Of a stretch of 64,000 nucleotides of DNA, positions 54,372 through 63,152 are shown in pieces; within the stretch, counting starts at the first letter, position 1; each line of letters begins with the position of its first letter. The notes under the pieces were generated by a model. It was not told the DNA's origin and made no database searches. It saw only the letters and a list, made by a program, of their open reading frames with translations. A program made the position numbers and the translations under genes. The DNA is from Halosimplex litoreum (GTDB taxonomy: Archaea; Halobacteriota; Halobacteria; Halobacteriales; Haloarculaceae). The stretch covers positions 3,843,836 to 3,907,835 of the forward strand of contig NZ_CP065856.1 of NCBI RefSeq assembly GCF_016065055.1. Direction: 5' to 3'.

Positions 54372-55127
54372 TCAGCGGTCGCCCGCGAGCCAGCGGACGA
54401 GGTTGGCCCACAGCGTCGGGTAACTCTCCCACTCGACGAACTCCATCGGGCCCCAGTGGGGCGCGCAGTCGCTGGCGAACGCCGCCGACCGACCGGACTC
54501 GTGGTCGCCGACCACCAAGAACGGGTCCTCGTCGATACGAACGAGTTCGCGAGCGTCTTCGTCCGCCTCGAATCGGTTGTACCCGAGAAAGTCGGGCCAG
54601 TCGTCCCGAGTGTCCGCGAGGACCGGGTGGTCGGGCTCGACCACGTCCGGGTAGACACCGTCGGATCGTTCGACCCGGTCGTCAGTCCGTTGCATAGTGA
54701 CCGGGAGAGCGTCTTCGACGACCGTCCCCGCGTAGTTGGCTCGCCCGTCGATCCCCTGGAAGGAGAGGTAGCCGCCGATCATCAACAGCCCGCCACCGTC
54801 GCGGACGAACTCGTCGATCAGGCGGAGCCGATCGGGCCGTCGCGTTCCGTCGCCGAACGTCTCGGGAGGGACCGCGAGCGTGTTGTATCCGATATCGCTC
54901 AGGACGACCACGTCGTACGCTCCCAACTCCGCAGCCGTCTCCGGGAACGACGAGGCAGCGACGTGACACGGCTGGTACGTCGTGTCGATCTCGTTGGAAG
55001 CCAGTGCGGCCTCGAGGTAGTCGATGGCTTCGGTGTAACTCGAACTCGAGAACAGATCGAACCCCTTCACGTGGAACTCGATCGTCTGCCACGACTCCCC
55101 GACTAACAGTGCGCTAACTGCACTCAT
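54372..55127 (-). CDS. Glutamine amidotransferase-like protein (class I GATase fold)
   Basis: A 251-residue protein of the putative GATase-like family typified by MIGGYLSFQG, then NYAGTVVEDALPV and DDRVERSDG. The flavodoxin-like fold has a DVVVLSD strand in the middle. In a true class I amidotransferase a Cys sits in the nucleophile elbow; here that stretch is LMIGG, with no Cys. It is therefore unlikely to hydrolyse glutamine and may bind a sugar or sugar acid. A paralogue closes the cluster at 63153. The ATG at 55127 has a TATA-like TTAAATTTT about 25 nt upstream. Confidence 0.7.
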   Translation of the reverse strand: MSAVSALLVGESWQTIEFHVKGFDLFSSSSYTEAIDYLEAALASNEIDTTYQPCHVAASSFPETAAELGAYDVVVLSDIGYNTLAVPPETFGDGTRRPDRLRLIDEFVRDGGGLLMIGGYLSFQGIDGRANYAGTVVEDALPVTMQRTDDRVERSDGVYPDVVEPDHPVLADTRDDWPDFLGYNRFEADEDARELVRIDEDPFLVVGDHESGRSAAFASDCAPHWGPMEFVEWESYPTLWANLVRWLAGDR

Positions 55128-55302
55128 ACAGCTATCGATAGCACTGGAAAATTTAATTCTTTCGGCGGTAGGCATCTTGCTTCACCGTCTCGGTGCCGTA
55201 CTCAAACCGAACGGGGTGTTTCGGAACCGGGTGTCGAGTGGAAGCTCTCATCCGGATATCGAAAATCTTTTTGTACCCTTCGTTCGCATCGTCAGTGTAC
55301 TC

Positions 55303-55374
55303 ATGACGTGCCATCGTACTTCGGTATCGGTAGCAGATCCAGTGGAGCCGAGTCCCTCGGGAGGGGGGTCGTGA
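55303..55374 (+). CDS. Candidate 23-residue upstream ORF coupled to the permease gene
   Basis: A short frame (begins MTCHRTSVSVAD, ends SPSGGGS) whose TGA shares its A with the ATG of the permease gene (TGATG at 55372-55376). The permease ribosome-binding sequence (AGGGGGG, about 55362-55368) lies inside it, and a TATA-like TCTTTTTGT at about 55266 precedes its ATG by some 30 nt. Same layout as at 1713 and 30037. Expression is inferred only. Confidence 0.4.
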   Translation: MTCHRTSVSVADPVEPSPSGGGS

Positions 55375-56378
55375 TGTCTGTCGTCGACAAGGTGGTCGGC
55401 GAGGACGGGGCAAACGACGACCTGGTCCTGCTCTTCCTCGACAATCTGGTGTGGCCAATCCTGATAGCGACGTTCGTCGCCTTCGCGTTCCTCCTCCCGG
55501 AATCGTTCTTCACTTCCGGGAACATCCGGTTCCTCTTGCTCTCGAGTGCGGCCCTCGGGATGCTGGCGCTCGGTGAGTCGATCTGTCTACTGAGCGGCCA
55601 CTTCGACCTGTCGGTCGGATCGATCGCTGGGTTCTCCGCGATGATCACCGGGCTGTTCATGACCCAGTGGTTCCCCGGTGCGCCGGGGATCGTCGGGATC
55701 GCCGTGATACTCCTCGTCGGCGGAACCATCGGGCTACTGAACGGCGTCTCCGTCGCGTATCTGGGCGTGAATCCCTTCCTGCAGACGCTCGCCTTCTTCA
55801 TCATCTTCCGCGGCGCGACGATCGCGGCGTCGACGTATCCGATCACCGAACTCCCGGAGTCGTATCTCTTCGTCGGGGGCGGTGATATCGTCTCCGGCGT
55901 CCCGTTCGCTGTCTTGATCCTGTTCGCCGCGTTCGCCCTGGTGGGCTTCGTCCTGAAGTACCAGCCGTTCGGGCTCTCGATCTACGCGGTCGGTGGTAAC
56001 GAACAGGCCTCTCGTGAAGCGGGGATCAACACCAAGCGAGTCATCCTCTCGGTCTACGTGCTCTCGGGAATCTTCAGCGGCCTCGCCGGCCTGCTGTTCA
56101 CCGGCTTCCTGGGGGCGGCGACGCCGTCGCTCGGGGAGAACCAGATGTTCCCCGCGTTCGCGGCTGCCATCATCGGGGGCATCAGTATCTTCGGTGGACG
56201 TGGGAACATCCTCGGCGCCCTCGGCGGCGTCCTGTTACTCGGCACCATCGAAGCCGGCCTGGTGATGCTGCAGGTCCAGCCGACGCTCATCCGGATGACC
56301 AACGGGGTCATCCTGCTCGTCGCCATCCTACTGTACACCGGGATCGAGAAGTACCGGAAAGCGAAGCTACAGGTCTGA
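55374..56378 (+). CDS. ABC transporter permease, ribose/RbsC type
   Basis: A 334-residue permease of the branched/ribose family. It has about nine membrane segments, the family motif GHFDLSVGSIAGFSAMITG (about 83-101), the coupling sequence YAVGGNEQASREAGIN (about 205-220), and IIGGISIFGGRGN near 263-275. It is the first gene of a transporter set in the order permease, binding protein, ATPase. The start is set by a purine-rich Shine-Dalgarno sequence about 6 nt upstream. The substrate is probably a monosaccharide or sugar acid used by the neighbouring enzymes. Confidence 0.9.
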   Translation: MSVVDKVVGEDGANDDLVLLFLDNLVWPILIATFVAFAFLLPESFFTSGNIRFLLLSSAALGMLALGESICLLSGHFDLSVGSIAGFSAMITGLFMTQWFPGAPGIVGIAVILLVGGTIGLLNGVSVAYLGVNPFLQTLAFFIIFRGATIAASTYPITELPESYLFVGGGDIVSGVPFAVLILFAAFALVGFVLKYQPFGLSIYAVGGNEQASREAGINTKRVILSVYVLSGIFSGLAGLLFTGFLGAATPSLGENQMFPAFAAAIIGGISIFGGRGNILGALGGVLLLGTIEAGLVMLQVQPTLIRMTNGVILLVAILLYTGIEKYRKAKLQV

Positions 56379-56664
56379 GACGGCCGGGCCGAGCGCACGA
56401 CTCCTTTTCGACCGCGCGAATCCGCTCGGCCTCGTCGACGAGACACCGCGAACTCGCGAGTCGGCCCGGTCTCGGTACTCGGACGTCGCCGATCCGAGCG
56501 CCGACGACAGGGCCACCACCTCCGACCGTACTATCGGGCCGGCAATGACACGTGTCTACAGAAACGAGAACTACAGAAACGTACGTCCACATATTAGGTC
56601 TATCCTCGAACTATACACACACTACCCAAAATTTAAATACCTGGCTGGTATCTACGCTCTGTGT

Positions 56665-57897
56665 ATGGAAGATAGTCACAAGCGGCGCACCTTTCTGAAA
56701 GGTGTGGGTACTGCGGGCACGATCGTAGCGGCCGGGCTGGCCGGCTGTAGCGGCGAATCGGATTCCACTCCGACGGACGGAGAACAGAGCTCCGACGGCG
56801 GCTCGGGGTCGACCGTCGGCAGCACCGACTCCGGCGGTGACGGCGACTACACGATCGGGTTCCAGATCGGCGGGCTGCAGAACTCGTGGTTCACCGCGCT
56901 CGCTCGCGCGTCCGAGTGGTACGCCGACGAGCTCGGGGTCGAACTGAACATCGGAGACGGGGAGCTCGACCCGACGCGACAGGTGACCGTCGCCCGAAAC
57001 CTCATCAACAGCGATATCGACGCTCTCGTGGTCAATCCCTTCGACTCGGAGGCCATGGCAGGGCCGGTCGAGGACGCCGCGGACCAGGGCATCCCCACGT
57101 TCAGCGTCGACTCGGTCGCGTCGAGTTCGGACCTCAACCTCTACACGGCGTTCGGGAACTACGAAGCGGGTCAGCGTGCGGCCGAGAACGCCGTGGCGCA
57201 ACTGGAAGCGCAAAACGGTGCGCCCGAGGGGCGCCTCGTCGAGGTGATGATCCAACAGTCGGCGAAACTCGGCGTCGCCCGCCACGAGGGAACGGTGGCC
57301 GGCCTCGAACAGTACGACGACGTGGAGATCGCCGGGGAGATCATCACGAACAACACTCGCCAGGACACGACGACGAAGGTGACGAACTTCCTCCAGAGCG
57401 ATTCCGACATCGACGGGTTCGTCTGCCACGCCATCACGACCGGCAACGGGACGCTCAACGCTCTCGACCGCCAGGACATGAAAGTCCCCAAGGGCGAGGA
57501 CGGTCACAAGATCGTCTCCCAGATCGACGCCGGGTCGACGACGCTGACCGCCATCGACGACGGGTTCGTCGACGTCGCGATCGACCAGCCGGTCCACTTC
57601 TACGGCCCGATCACGCTCCACTACATCAAGGAGTACCTCGACGCGGGGAAAGACGAGAGCGTCCTCCCCGGTCCCGGTGACTCGGTCGAGAGCGACGCGA
57701 TGTCGTTCGAGTCGTCGGCCGCACAGGACGCCACGGGCAAGGACATCTGGGCCGAGAACGTGTGGGCACCGGGAGAGGTACAGGAGACCGAGGACGTCGA
57801 CGACGTGCCCTGGTTCCGCACGAACTCGGTGAGAGTCACCGAGGAGAACTTCGACGCGGACTACCTCTGGGGCAACTGGATCACCGACGTGGCCTGA
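56665..57897 (+). CDS. Sugar-binding lipoprotein of a ribose-type ABC transporter
   Basis: A 410-residue extracellular receptor of the RbsB-like (periplasmic-binding type 1) family. R7-R8 and lipobox LAGC (C28) give a Tat lipoprotein, followed by a Ser/Gly/Asp spacer (about 30-60). The fold begins YTIGFQIGGLQNSWF, and the ligand-hinge motif LVVNPFDSEAMAGPVEDA (about 114-131) is typical. TTTAAATAC at about 56632-56640 is the TATA box, 25 nt or so before the ATG, so this gene has its own strong leaderless promoter within the operon. Longer upstream frames are rejected for the same reason. Confidence 0.9.
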   Translation: MEDSHKRRTFLKGVGTAGTIVAAGLAGCSGESDSTPTDGEQSSDGGSGSTVGSTDSGGDGDYTIGFQIGGLQNSWFTALARASEWYADELGVELNIGDGELDPTRQVTVARNLINSDIDALVVNPFDSEAMAGPVEDAADQGIPTFSVDSVASSSDLNLYTAFGNYEAGQRAAENAVAQLEAQNGAPEGRLVEVMIQQSAKLGVARHEGTVAGLEQYDDVEIAGEIITNNTRQDTTTKVTNFLQSDSDIDGFVCHAITTGNGTLNALDRQDMKVPKGEDGHKIVSQIDAGSTTLTAIDDGFVDVAIDQPVHFYGPITLHYIKEYLDAGKDESVLPGPGDSVESDAMSFESSAAQDATGKDIWAENVWAPGEVQETEDVDDVPWFRTNSVRVTEENFDADYLWGNWITDVA

Positions 57898-57939
57898 ACG
57901 GAACTATGTATCACGACCACACCACACGCTCCACCCACC

Positions 57940-58743
57940 ATGTCTGACAACGACCAACCGATCGTCGAGATGCGAGGTATCGGGAAACGCTTCGGTCGGA
58001 TCCGGGCGCTGAACGACGTCGACCTCGACATCCGAGACGGCGAGATTATGGGACTGGTCGGCGACAACGGTGCCGGCAAGTCAACTCTCGTCAAGACGCT
58101 CGTCGGCATCCACCAGCCCGACGAGGGGGAGATCCGGATCGACGGGGAGCGAGTCACCATCGACAGCCCCAAAGAGGCACAGGCTCACGGGATCGCCACC
58201 GTCTACCAGGACCTCGCACTGGTCGACCAGCAGACGGTCGACGCCAACATCTTCCTCGGTCGGACGAAGACCCGAAAGCTGGGCGGGCTGATCCCGGTGA
58301 TCGACTGGAAAGGGATGCGCGAGGAAGCGGAGGCGACGCTACAGGACCGACTGAACTTCGACGTCCCGATCGACTCGAAGGTCGAGTTCCTCTCGGGCGG
58401 TGAGCGACAGGCGGTCGCGATCGGCCGGGCCCTGATCACGGATCCCGACCTGATCATCCTGGACGAGCCGACCTCGGCGCTCTCGGCCGACGCCGCAGAG
58501 CGCGTCACCGACCTGGTCAAGACGCTTCGCGACGAGGGGATCTCCGTGTTGCTGATCAGCCACTCCTTCGAGGAGATCTTCTCGCTCACCGACCGGCTCA
58601 CGGTCCTCCACAACGGGGAGCGCGTCGGGACGGTCGAAAGTTCGAACGTGACCGAAGACGAGGTCGTCGAGATGATGATCGCCGGCAACCCGATCGACGA
58701 AGTGCGAACGGCACCGAACGACACCGCGACGAGCGCCGACTGA
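57940..58743 (+). CDS. Sugar ABC transporter ATPase, single-domain type
   Basis: A 267-residue ATPase with Walker A GDNGAGKST (41-49), signature LSGGERQAV, Walker B LIILDEPTSAL and switch His in LISHS. Bacterial RbsA-type ATPases have two fused domains (about 500 residues); this has one, like some fructose and archaeal sugar importers, so it probably works as a homodimer with the permease at 55374. It follows the binding-protein gene by 42 bp. A 13-codon frame from 57906 overlaps its first codons by 8 bp; I do not list it because it lacks the exact stop/start overlap. Confidence 0.9.
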   Translation: MSDNDQPIVEMRGIGKRFGRIRALNDVDLDIRDGEIMGLVGDNGAGKSTLVKTLVGIHQPDEGEIRIDGERVTIDSPKEAQAHGIATVYQDLALVDQQTVDANIFLGRTKTRKLGGLIPVIDWKGMREEAEATLQDRLNFDVPIDSKVEFLSGGERQAVAIGRALITDPDLIILDEPTSALSADAAERVTDLVKTLRDEGISVLLISHSFEEIFSLTDRLTVLHNGERVGTVESSNVTEDEVVEMMIAGNPIDEVRTAPNDTATSAD

Positions 58744-58748
58744 GAGCG

Positions 58749-59831
58749 CTACTCGGCTTCGACGAAGCTGAGGACGCGCTTGGGGTTCTCCTCGACGATC
58801 GCCTCGATAGCGGTCTCCGACACCCCTTCTGCACGGAGCCACGGAAGTACCTGCTCCGGGATGTACGCGTAGCCCTTCCCGCCGTACTTCGTCAGCTGCA
58901 TCTTCGTGCAGACGTCGTGGCTGAACAGGAGTCGGTCCGCGTGGCCGGCGTCGACCAGTTCGACGACCGCGTCGACCCGAGTGGCGTCGGACGGGTACGC
59001 GTGGTCGTCGTCGGCCATGTACATGTCCCAGGCGTCCCACTCGTCGAACTCCAAGTACGCGCCCCGGTCGGCGATCCGCTCGTGCGTCGAGAGGTCCTGC
59101 ATGGCGTCGTGGTCCTGATCCATGTGACTGACCACGACCCTCTCGAGTGGGAGCCCCTCCGCTTCGACGATGTCCAGCGCTTCGAGGGCAGCGGCCGGAG
59201 AGGGGTCGGGCCCGAACAGCGGCGGGTGGATGTTGAGCGACGCACCCGTCCGACGGGCCGCGGTCGCTCCCGCTCGCAGGACTTTCTCTTCCTGAGGGTG
59301 GATGGTCCCCGAGAGGCCGATCTCGCCGATCTGTCCGGCTCGAACGTCCGTCTCCGCGATCCCCGACCGGACGTCGTCGACGAACTCGGCTTCGAGTTCC
59401 TCGCGCGTCGAGTCGTCGACGTGGTCGGTGTGGGACGGGCGAGTGTAGTAGGCGGTCCCGTGGACGAACTGGATCCCGGTCGTCCGCGCGATCCGCCGGA
59501 CCCGCTCCGGGTCGGCCCCGGCGCTCTTTGGCGTGACGTCGACTATCGTCGTCCCACCGGCGCGGTAGTACTGCTCGAGTTCCTCGATCGCCTCCTCCGT
59601 GGACTCGAGACGCATGTTGTCCTTGTTCTTCAGCGGGTTCGTGCGGACGTACCCCAGGTTTTCGAGTGTGACCGGCTCTCGCGCGAGCCGCTGGGCCTCG
59701 GGCTTCGTCGGTCGGGTGAACCACCCCGTCACCATGTCCAGGAAGACGTGTTCGTGGGTCATCACCATCCCCAGCTCGTCGGGATCGATACGTCCGGTAA
59801 CAGTCACTACCGTGCCTGCGTCGGTCGGCAT
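58749..59831 (-). CDS. Phosphotriesterase-family metal hydrolase, possible sugar lactonase
   Basis: A 360-residue amidohydrolase-superfamily barrel. Metal ligands are H26-x-H28 (THEHV), the bridging residue E170 (QIGEIG), H202 (LNIHPP), H236 (VSHMD) and D306 (FSHD). Glu at the bridge, instead of the carboxylated Lys of classical phosphotriesterases, matches PHP-like and lactonase-like members. Several PTE-family proteins hydrolyse sugar lactones, and a lactonase would link the neighbouring SDR dehydrogenase with the enolase-superfamily dehydratase. It converges on the ATPase gene with 5 bp between stops. A TATA-like CTTAGAAG lies upstream of the ATG. Confidence 0.78.
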   Translation of the reverse strand: MPTDAGTVVTVTGRIDPDELGMVMTHEHVFLDMVTGWFTRPTKPEAQRLAREPVTLENLGYVRTNPLKNKDNMRLESTEEAIEELEQYYRAGGTTIVDVTPKSAGADPERVRRIARTTGIQFVHGTAYYTRPSHTDHVDDSTREELEAEFVDDVRSGIAETDVRAGQIGEIGLSGTIHPQEEKVLRAGATAARRTGASLNIHPPLFGPDPSPAAALEALDIVEAEGLPLERVVVSHMDQDHDAMQDLSTHERIADRGAYLEFDEWDAWDMYMADDDHAYPSDATRVDAVVELVDAGHADRLLFSHDVCTKMQLTKYGGKGYAYIPEQVLPWLRAEGVSETAIEAIVEENPKRVLSFVEAE

Positions 59832-60019
59832 AGTCCCTCTTCGACGGGCGCTTCTAAGAAGCTACTGATGGGACACACGCCTGACAGTCGTGGCTCCGGG
59901 CGACGGACTGGCCGTCGTCCGCACGCGGCGGTGCGAGGGAGACGAGCCGCCGCGCCGACACTGCGACGGACGGCGACGCGCAACAAAGGCTAAAGGGGTG
60001 CCCGGTGCATCACTCACGC

Positions 60020-60802
60020 ATGGGACAGCTCAACCCACGGTTCGACGGAGAGACAGTCGTCGTCACTGGTGCGGCGTCGGGTATCGGCCGGGAGATCGCC
60101 TTGCAGTTCGGGGCGGCCGGTGCGACGACTATCGTCGCCGACCTCCGTCCGGAACCGAAAGACGGTGACGTCCCGACTCACGAGGTCGTCCGCGACGAGG
60201 GCGGTGACGCCGAGTTCGTCCGGACCGACGTGACCGACGTCGACCAACTGGAGACGCTCGTGGCAGCGGCTCGCGAGTTCGGCGGCGTCGACGTCATGGT
60301 CAACAACGCCGGGATCATCGTCTCCGGATCGATCCGGGAGGTCGACCCGGAGACGTTCGACAGGATCCACGCGGTCAACGTCAGAGGTACCTTCTTCGGC
60401 ACGCAGGTGGCGGCCAACGACATGATAGACCGCGACGACCCCGGGGTCGTCCTCAACACGGCCTCGATCAGCTCCGACCTCGCCCAGTACGACCAGGTCC
60501 AGTACGACGCCTCGAAGGGCGCGATCCGGATGATCACGCGGGGGTCGGCGCTCGAACTCGCCGAGCACGACATCCGCGTCAACGCCGTCGCTCCGGGTCA
60601 GATCGCGACGGAGATGACCGACGGCTGGGCAGACGAAGCCAGGGAGAAAGTCGCGAACGACGAACTCGTCAAGCCGGTCCCGCTCGGCCGAGCCGGCACG
60701 CCGGCGGATCTCGCCCCCGCGTATCTCTACCTGGCCAGCGAGCAGGCCGGGTACGTGACGGGCGAGATGCTCCAGGTCGACGGCGGCTGGCAAGTGTTCT
60801 GA
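60020..60802 (+). CDS. Short-chain dehydrogenase/reductase, probable sugar or polyol dehydrogenase
   Basis: A 260-residue classical SDR. The cofactor motif TGAASGIG is at 16-23, NNAG at 95-98, and the catalytic pair Y162-x-x-x-K166 lies in YDASK with Ser in the TASISS stretch. An acidic residue at the end of strand 2 (VADLRPE, D41) favours NAD+ over NADP+. The C-terminus (GEMLQVDGGW) is typical. The ATG at 60020 has a TATA-like GCTAAAGG about 27 nt upstream; an upstream GTG in the same frame is ignored. It could oxidise the imported sugar to its lactone. Confidence 0.87.
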   Translation: MGQLNPRFDGETVVVTGAASGIGREIALQFGAAGATTIVADLRPEPKDGDVPTHEVVRDEGGDAEFVRTDVTDVDQLETLVAAAREFGGVDVMVNNAGIIVSGSIREVDPETFDRIHAVNVRGTFFGTQVAANDMIDRDDPGVVLNTASISSDLAQYDQVQYDASKGAIRMITRGSALELAEHDIRVNAVAPGQIATEMTDGWADEAREKVANDELVKPVPLGRAGTPADLAPAYLYLASEQAGYVTGEMLQVDGGWQVF

Positions 60803-60857
60803 AGCGGGTCCACGGCGGTCTGACGGGGAGAGGCCGGGAGCGCCGAGCCGAGTGGCG

Positions 60858-62132
60858 TCACGGAGACAGTTCGGCCTCGATAGCACCTGTGAGCACTTCG
60901 ATCCCGATATCGACGCTCGTCTCGTCGACGTCGAACCTGGGCGTGTGGTGGCCGCTGGGATGGTCGGTCCCGACGACGACGTACGTCGACTGGCCGCCGT
61001 TCGCCGCGACGGCGTCCATGAGGTACGTCGCGTCCTCGCTCGCTCCGAACGCGCCGCGTCGACGGACCTCCTCGACGGCCGAGACGGACGTTGCAGCCTC
61101 GCAGACAACCGCCGCGAGGGCGGAGTCGCTGTCCACCCGCGGCGCTCTCCCGATCGTCTCGACGGATAGCTCGCAGCCGTGCATTCCCGCGGCGTGTTCG
61201 AGGACGCCGTCGACGCGTCGGTCGATCGCTTCGAGCACCGGGTTGGTCCCTGCACGCGCCTCGAGCTCGATCACCGCCCGCTCTGCGACGACGTTCGAAG
61301 CCCGACCGGCCTCGGCCCGGCCCACGTTCACACGCGTGAGCGCGTCCGCGTGTCGCGGGATCCCGTGGAGGTTCTCGACTGCCGTCGCCATCGCTCGTAT
61401 GGCGTTCCTGCCGTCCTGTGGCGCCGCGCCCGCGTGTGCGGACTCGCCCGTGAACGTCGCCCGCCGTTGGCGGATCGCCAGGAACTCCTCGGCCCCGGCG
61501 ACGACCGTCCCGGTCGGGTACCCGAAGCCGACGTGTACAGCGAACAGCGAGTCCACGTCGTCGACGTGGCCGGCTTCGACCATGGGGCACCCACCGCCGA
61601 GGACCTCTTCGGCCGGCTGGAAGAACACCTTCAGCGTCCCGTCGAACTCCCGGTTCGCCAGCTCCGCGAGCGTCCCGACCCCGATGGCCATGTGAGCGTC
61701 GTGACCGCAGGCGTGCATGACACCCTCCTCGGCGGATCGGAACCCATTCGCAGCGGGTTCGTGGTCGGCATCGGTCGGTTCCGCGACCGGCAGGGCGTCG
61801 ATGTCGACGCGGAGGCCGACGACCGGACCGTCACCTCGCTCCAGTACGGCGACGAGCCCGGTCGTTCCACCCTCGACGGCGTCGAGGACGTCGTCACGAG
61901 CGCCCCGTTCGGCGGCCTTCTCGTGCCACTCGTCGAGGACTGCCTCGTCGGGCACGCCGAGCCGAGCCGCCGAGTCGATTGCGTCTTCGCCCACGTGGCA
62001 CTCGTCGACGCCGACGGCCTCCACGAGGTCGACGAGGCGACTCGTCGTGCGGAACTCACACCACGACGGTTCCGGGTACTCGTGCAACCGGCGTCGGAGG
62101 TCGATCGCGTCTGGCAGGTCTTCTGACGTCAT
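60858..62132 (-). CDS. M20-family amidohydrolase/peptidase
   Basis: A 424-residue zinc hydrolase of the amidohydrolase branch of M20 (hippurate, indole-acetyl-amino-acid and aminobenzoyl-glutamate hydrolases). Metal ligands are C142 and H144 (HACGHDAHM), E175-E176 (QPAEE), H200 (AVHVG) and a C-terminal His in SGHHTPRF. A roughly 30-residue insertion (about 55-87) between the first strands is unusual against the shortest relatives. It would cleave an N-acyl bond, for instance of a conjugated sugar acid or amino acid. Convergent with the SDR gene. Confidence 0.85.
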   Translation of the reverse strand: MTSEDLPDAIDLRRRLHEYPEPSWCEFRTTSRLVDLVEAVGVDECHVGEDAIDSAARLGVPDEAVLDEWHEKAAERGARDDVLDAVEGGTTGLVAVLERGDGPVVGLRVDIDALPVAEPTDADHEPAANGFRSAEEGVMHACGHDAHMAIGVGTLAELANREFDGTLKVFFQPAEEVLGGGCPMVEAGHVDDVDSLFAVHVGFGYPTGTVVAGAEEFLAIRQRRATFTGESAHAGAAPQDGRNAIRAMATAVENLHGIPRHADALTRVNVGRAEAGRASNVVAERAVIELEARAGTNPVLEAIDRRVDGVLEHAAGMHGCELSVETIGRAPRVDSDSALAAVVCEAATSVSAVEEVRRRGAFGASEDATYLMDAVAANGGQSTYVVVGTDHPSGHHTPRFDVDETSVDIGIEVLTGAIEAELSP

Positions 62133-62337
62133 CGCAGATACGTCGAGTAGACTGTCTCGCGATATTTAATCGTTCGCTCCGTCCGGCGAACGGTCGGCGA
62201 CACGCGGACTCCCCGCCCCCGGGAGAGTGACCGAAGGGTCCGGTCAGCCGGTCGGTGTCGCACCTGCCTCACGGTTCTCGTGCCCGACGGCGGGATCGGC
62301 GGGATATAGGTCGGTGGGGACCGACGCTCCGTTCACA

Positions 62338-62343
62338 GGTGAA
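62338..62343 (+). promoter_or_regulatory. Ribosome-binding sequence deciding a GTG start
   Basis: AGGTGA lies 6 nt before the GTG at 62350. Together with the TATA-like GGGATATAGG at 62301-62310 it argues against the longer frame that begins at 62227, upstream of the promoter. Confidence 0.5.
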
Positions 62344-62349
62344 CACAGT

Positions 62350-63003
62350 GTGATTGTCCTCGCCACTGTCGCCATTCCAGTGGATCCGTTCCCAGTCATC
62401 AACGCGGTCGGCCTCGCGGCGTTCGCCTTCGTCGGAGCGACGAAGGCGATACGCGAACGCTTCGACCTCTTCGGGGTCGCCGTCGTCGGTCTCGTGACCG
62501 CGTTCGCGGGCGGGACGACGCGCGACCTGCTGGTGAATCGCGTCCCGCTCGCGCTCAGTTCACCGGTCGAGATCGCCGTCGGAACGTTCGGTGTGGTGGC
62601 GGCTGTGGGCGTCGGCGCCGTCGTCGAGTCGGCAAACGACCATCCCGTGACGGTCTCCGCGGACGCGGTCGGGCTCGCGTCGTTCGCGACCGCAGGCGCG
62701 ATCGTCGCGACGAACGCGGAGATCGGCGGGTTCGGCGTCGTCGCGCTCGCGGTGGTCAACGCCGTCGGCGGCGGGGCGTTCGCGGACGTACTCCTCGATC
62801 GGTCCCCCTTCGTCTTGCTCGACGACTTCTACGCGAGTTGCGCGTTTCTGGGTGGTCTCGCCTACTGGCTCGCAGTCCAGCTCGGTGCGTCGGGAGAGCT
62901 CTCGGCTTTCCTCTGCGTGTCAGTTACGTTCGGGACCCGCGTCCTCGCCGTGAGGTACGGGTGGGAGGTGCCGACGGCCCAGACTCTCCGAACCGCGGAC
63001 TGA
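62350..63003 (+). CDS. TRIC/UPF0126-family membrane channel protein
   Basis: A 217-residue, seven-helix membrane protein made of two similar halves. Each half has the family signature near its third helix: AGGTTRDLL (about 54-62) in the first and GGGAFADVLL (about 139-148) in the second. Bacterial and archaeal relatives form trimeric cation channels; the family is also called UPF0126. The GTG start is chosen from the promoter and ribosome-binding sequence; the longer frame adds 41 unrelated residues. No evident tie to sugar metabolism. Confidence 0.85.
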   Translation: MIVLATVAIPVDPFPVINAVGLAAFAFVGATKAIRERFDLFGVAVVGLVTAFAGGTTRDLLVNRVPLALSSPVEIAVGTFGVVAAVGVGAVVESANDHPVTVSADAVGLASFATAGAIVATNAEIGGFGVVALAVVNAVGGGAFADVLLDRSPFVLLDDFYASCAFLGGLAYWLAVQLGASGELSAFLCVSVTFGTRVLAVRYGWEVPTAQTLRTAD

Positions 63004-63152
63004 TTCCGGGTCGAGAGGCCGGCTGCCTCCGAGAGCGGACTCCCAACACGGGGCCGAACGTCGCGGTCGCCCGACCGGTTGCTCGGCGGTCTCGACGGCG
63101 GTCGGACGGAAAATGGCACGTCCATCCCGGAGTCCCGGGAGCGAGGCGGCGG

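Noticed and set aside
62339-62353. A four-codon GTG frame ending on the TRIC-type gene start
   Set aside because: The GTGA overlap is similar to other leader ORFs, but it is too short and too far from the TATA-like box to support.
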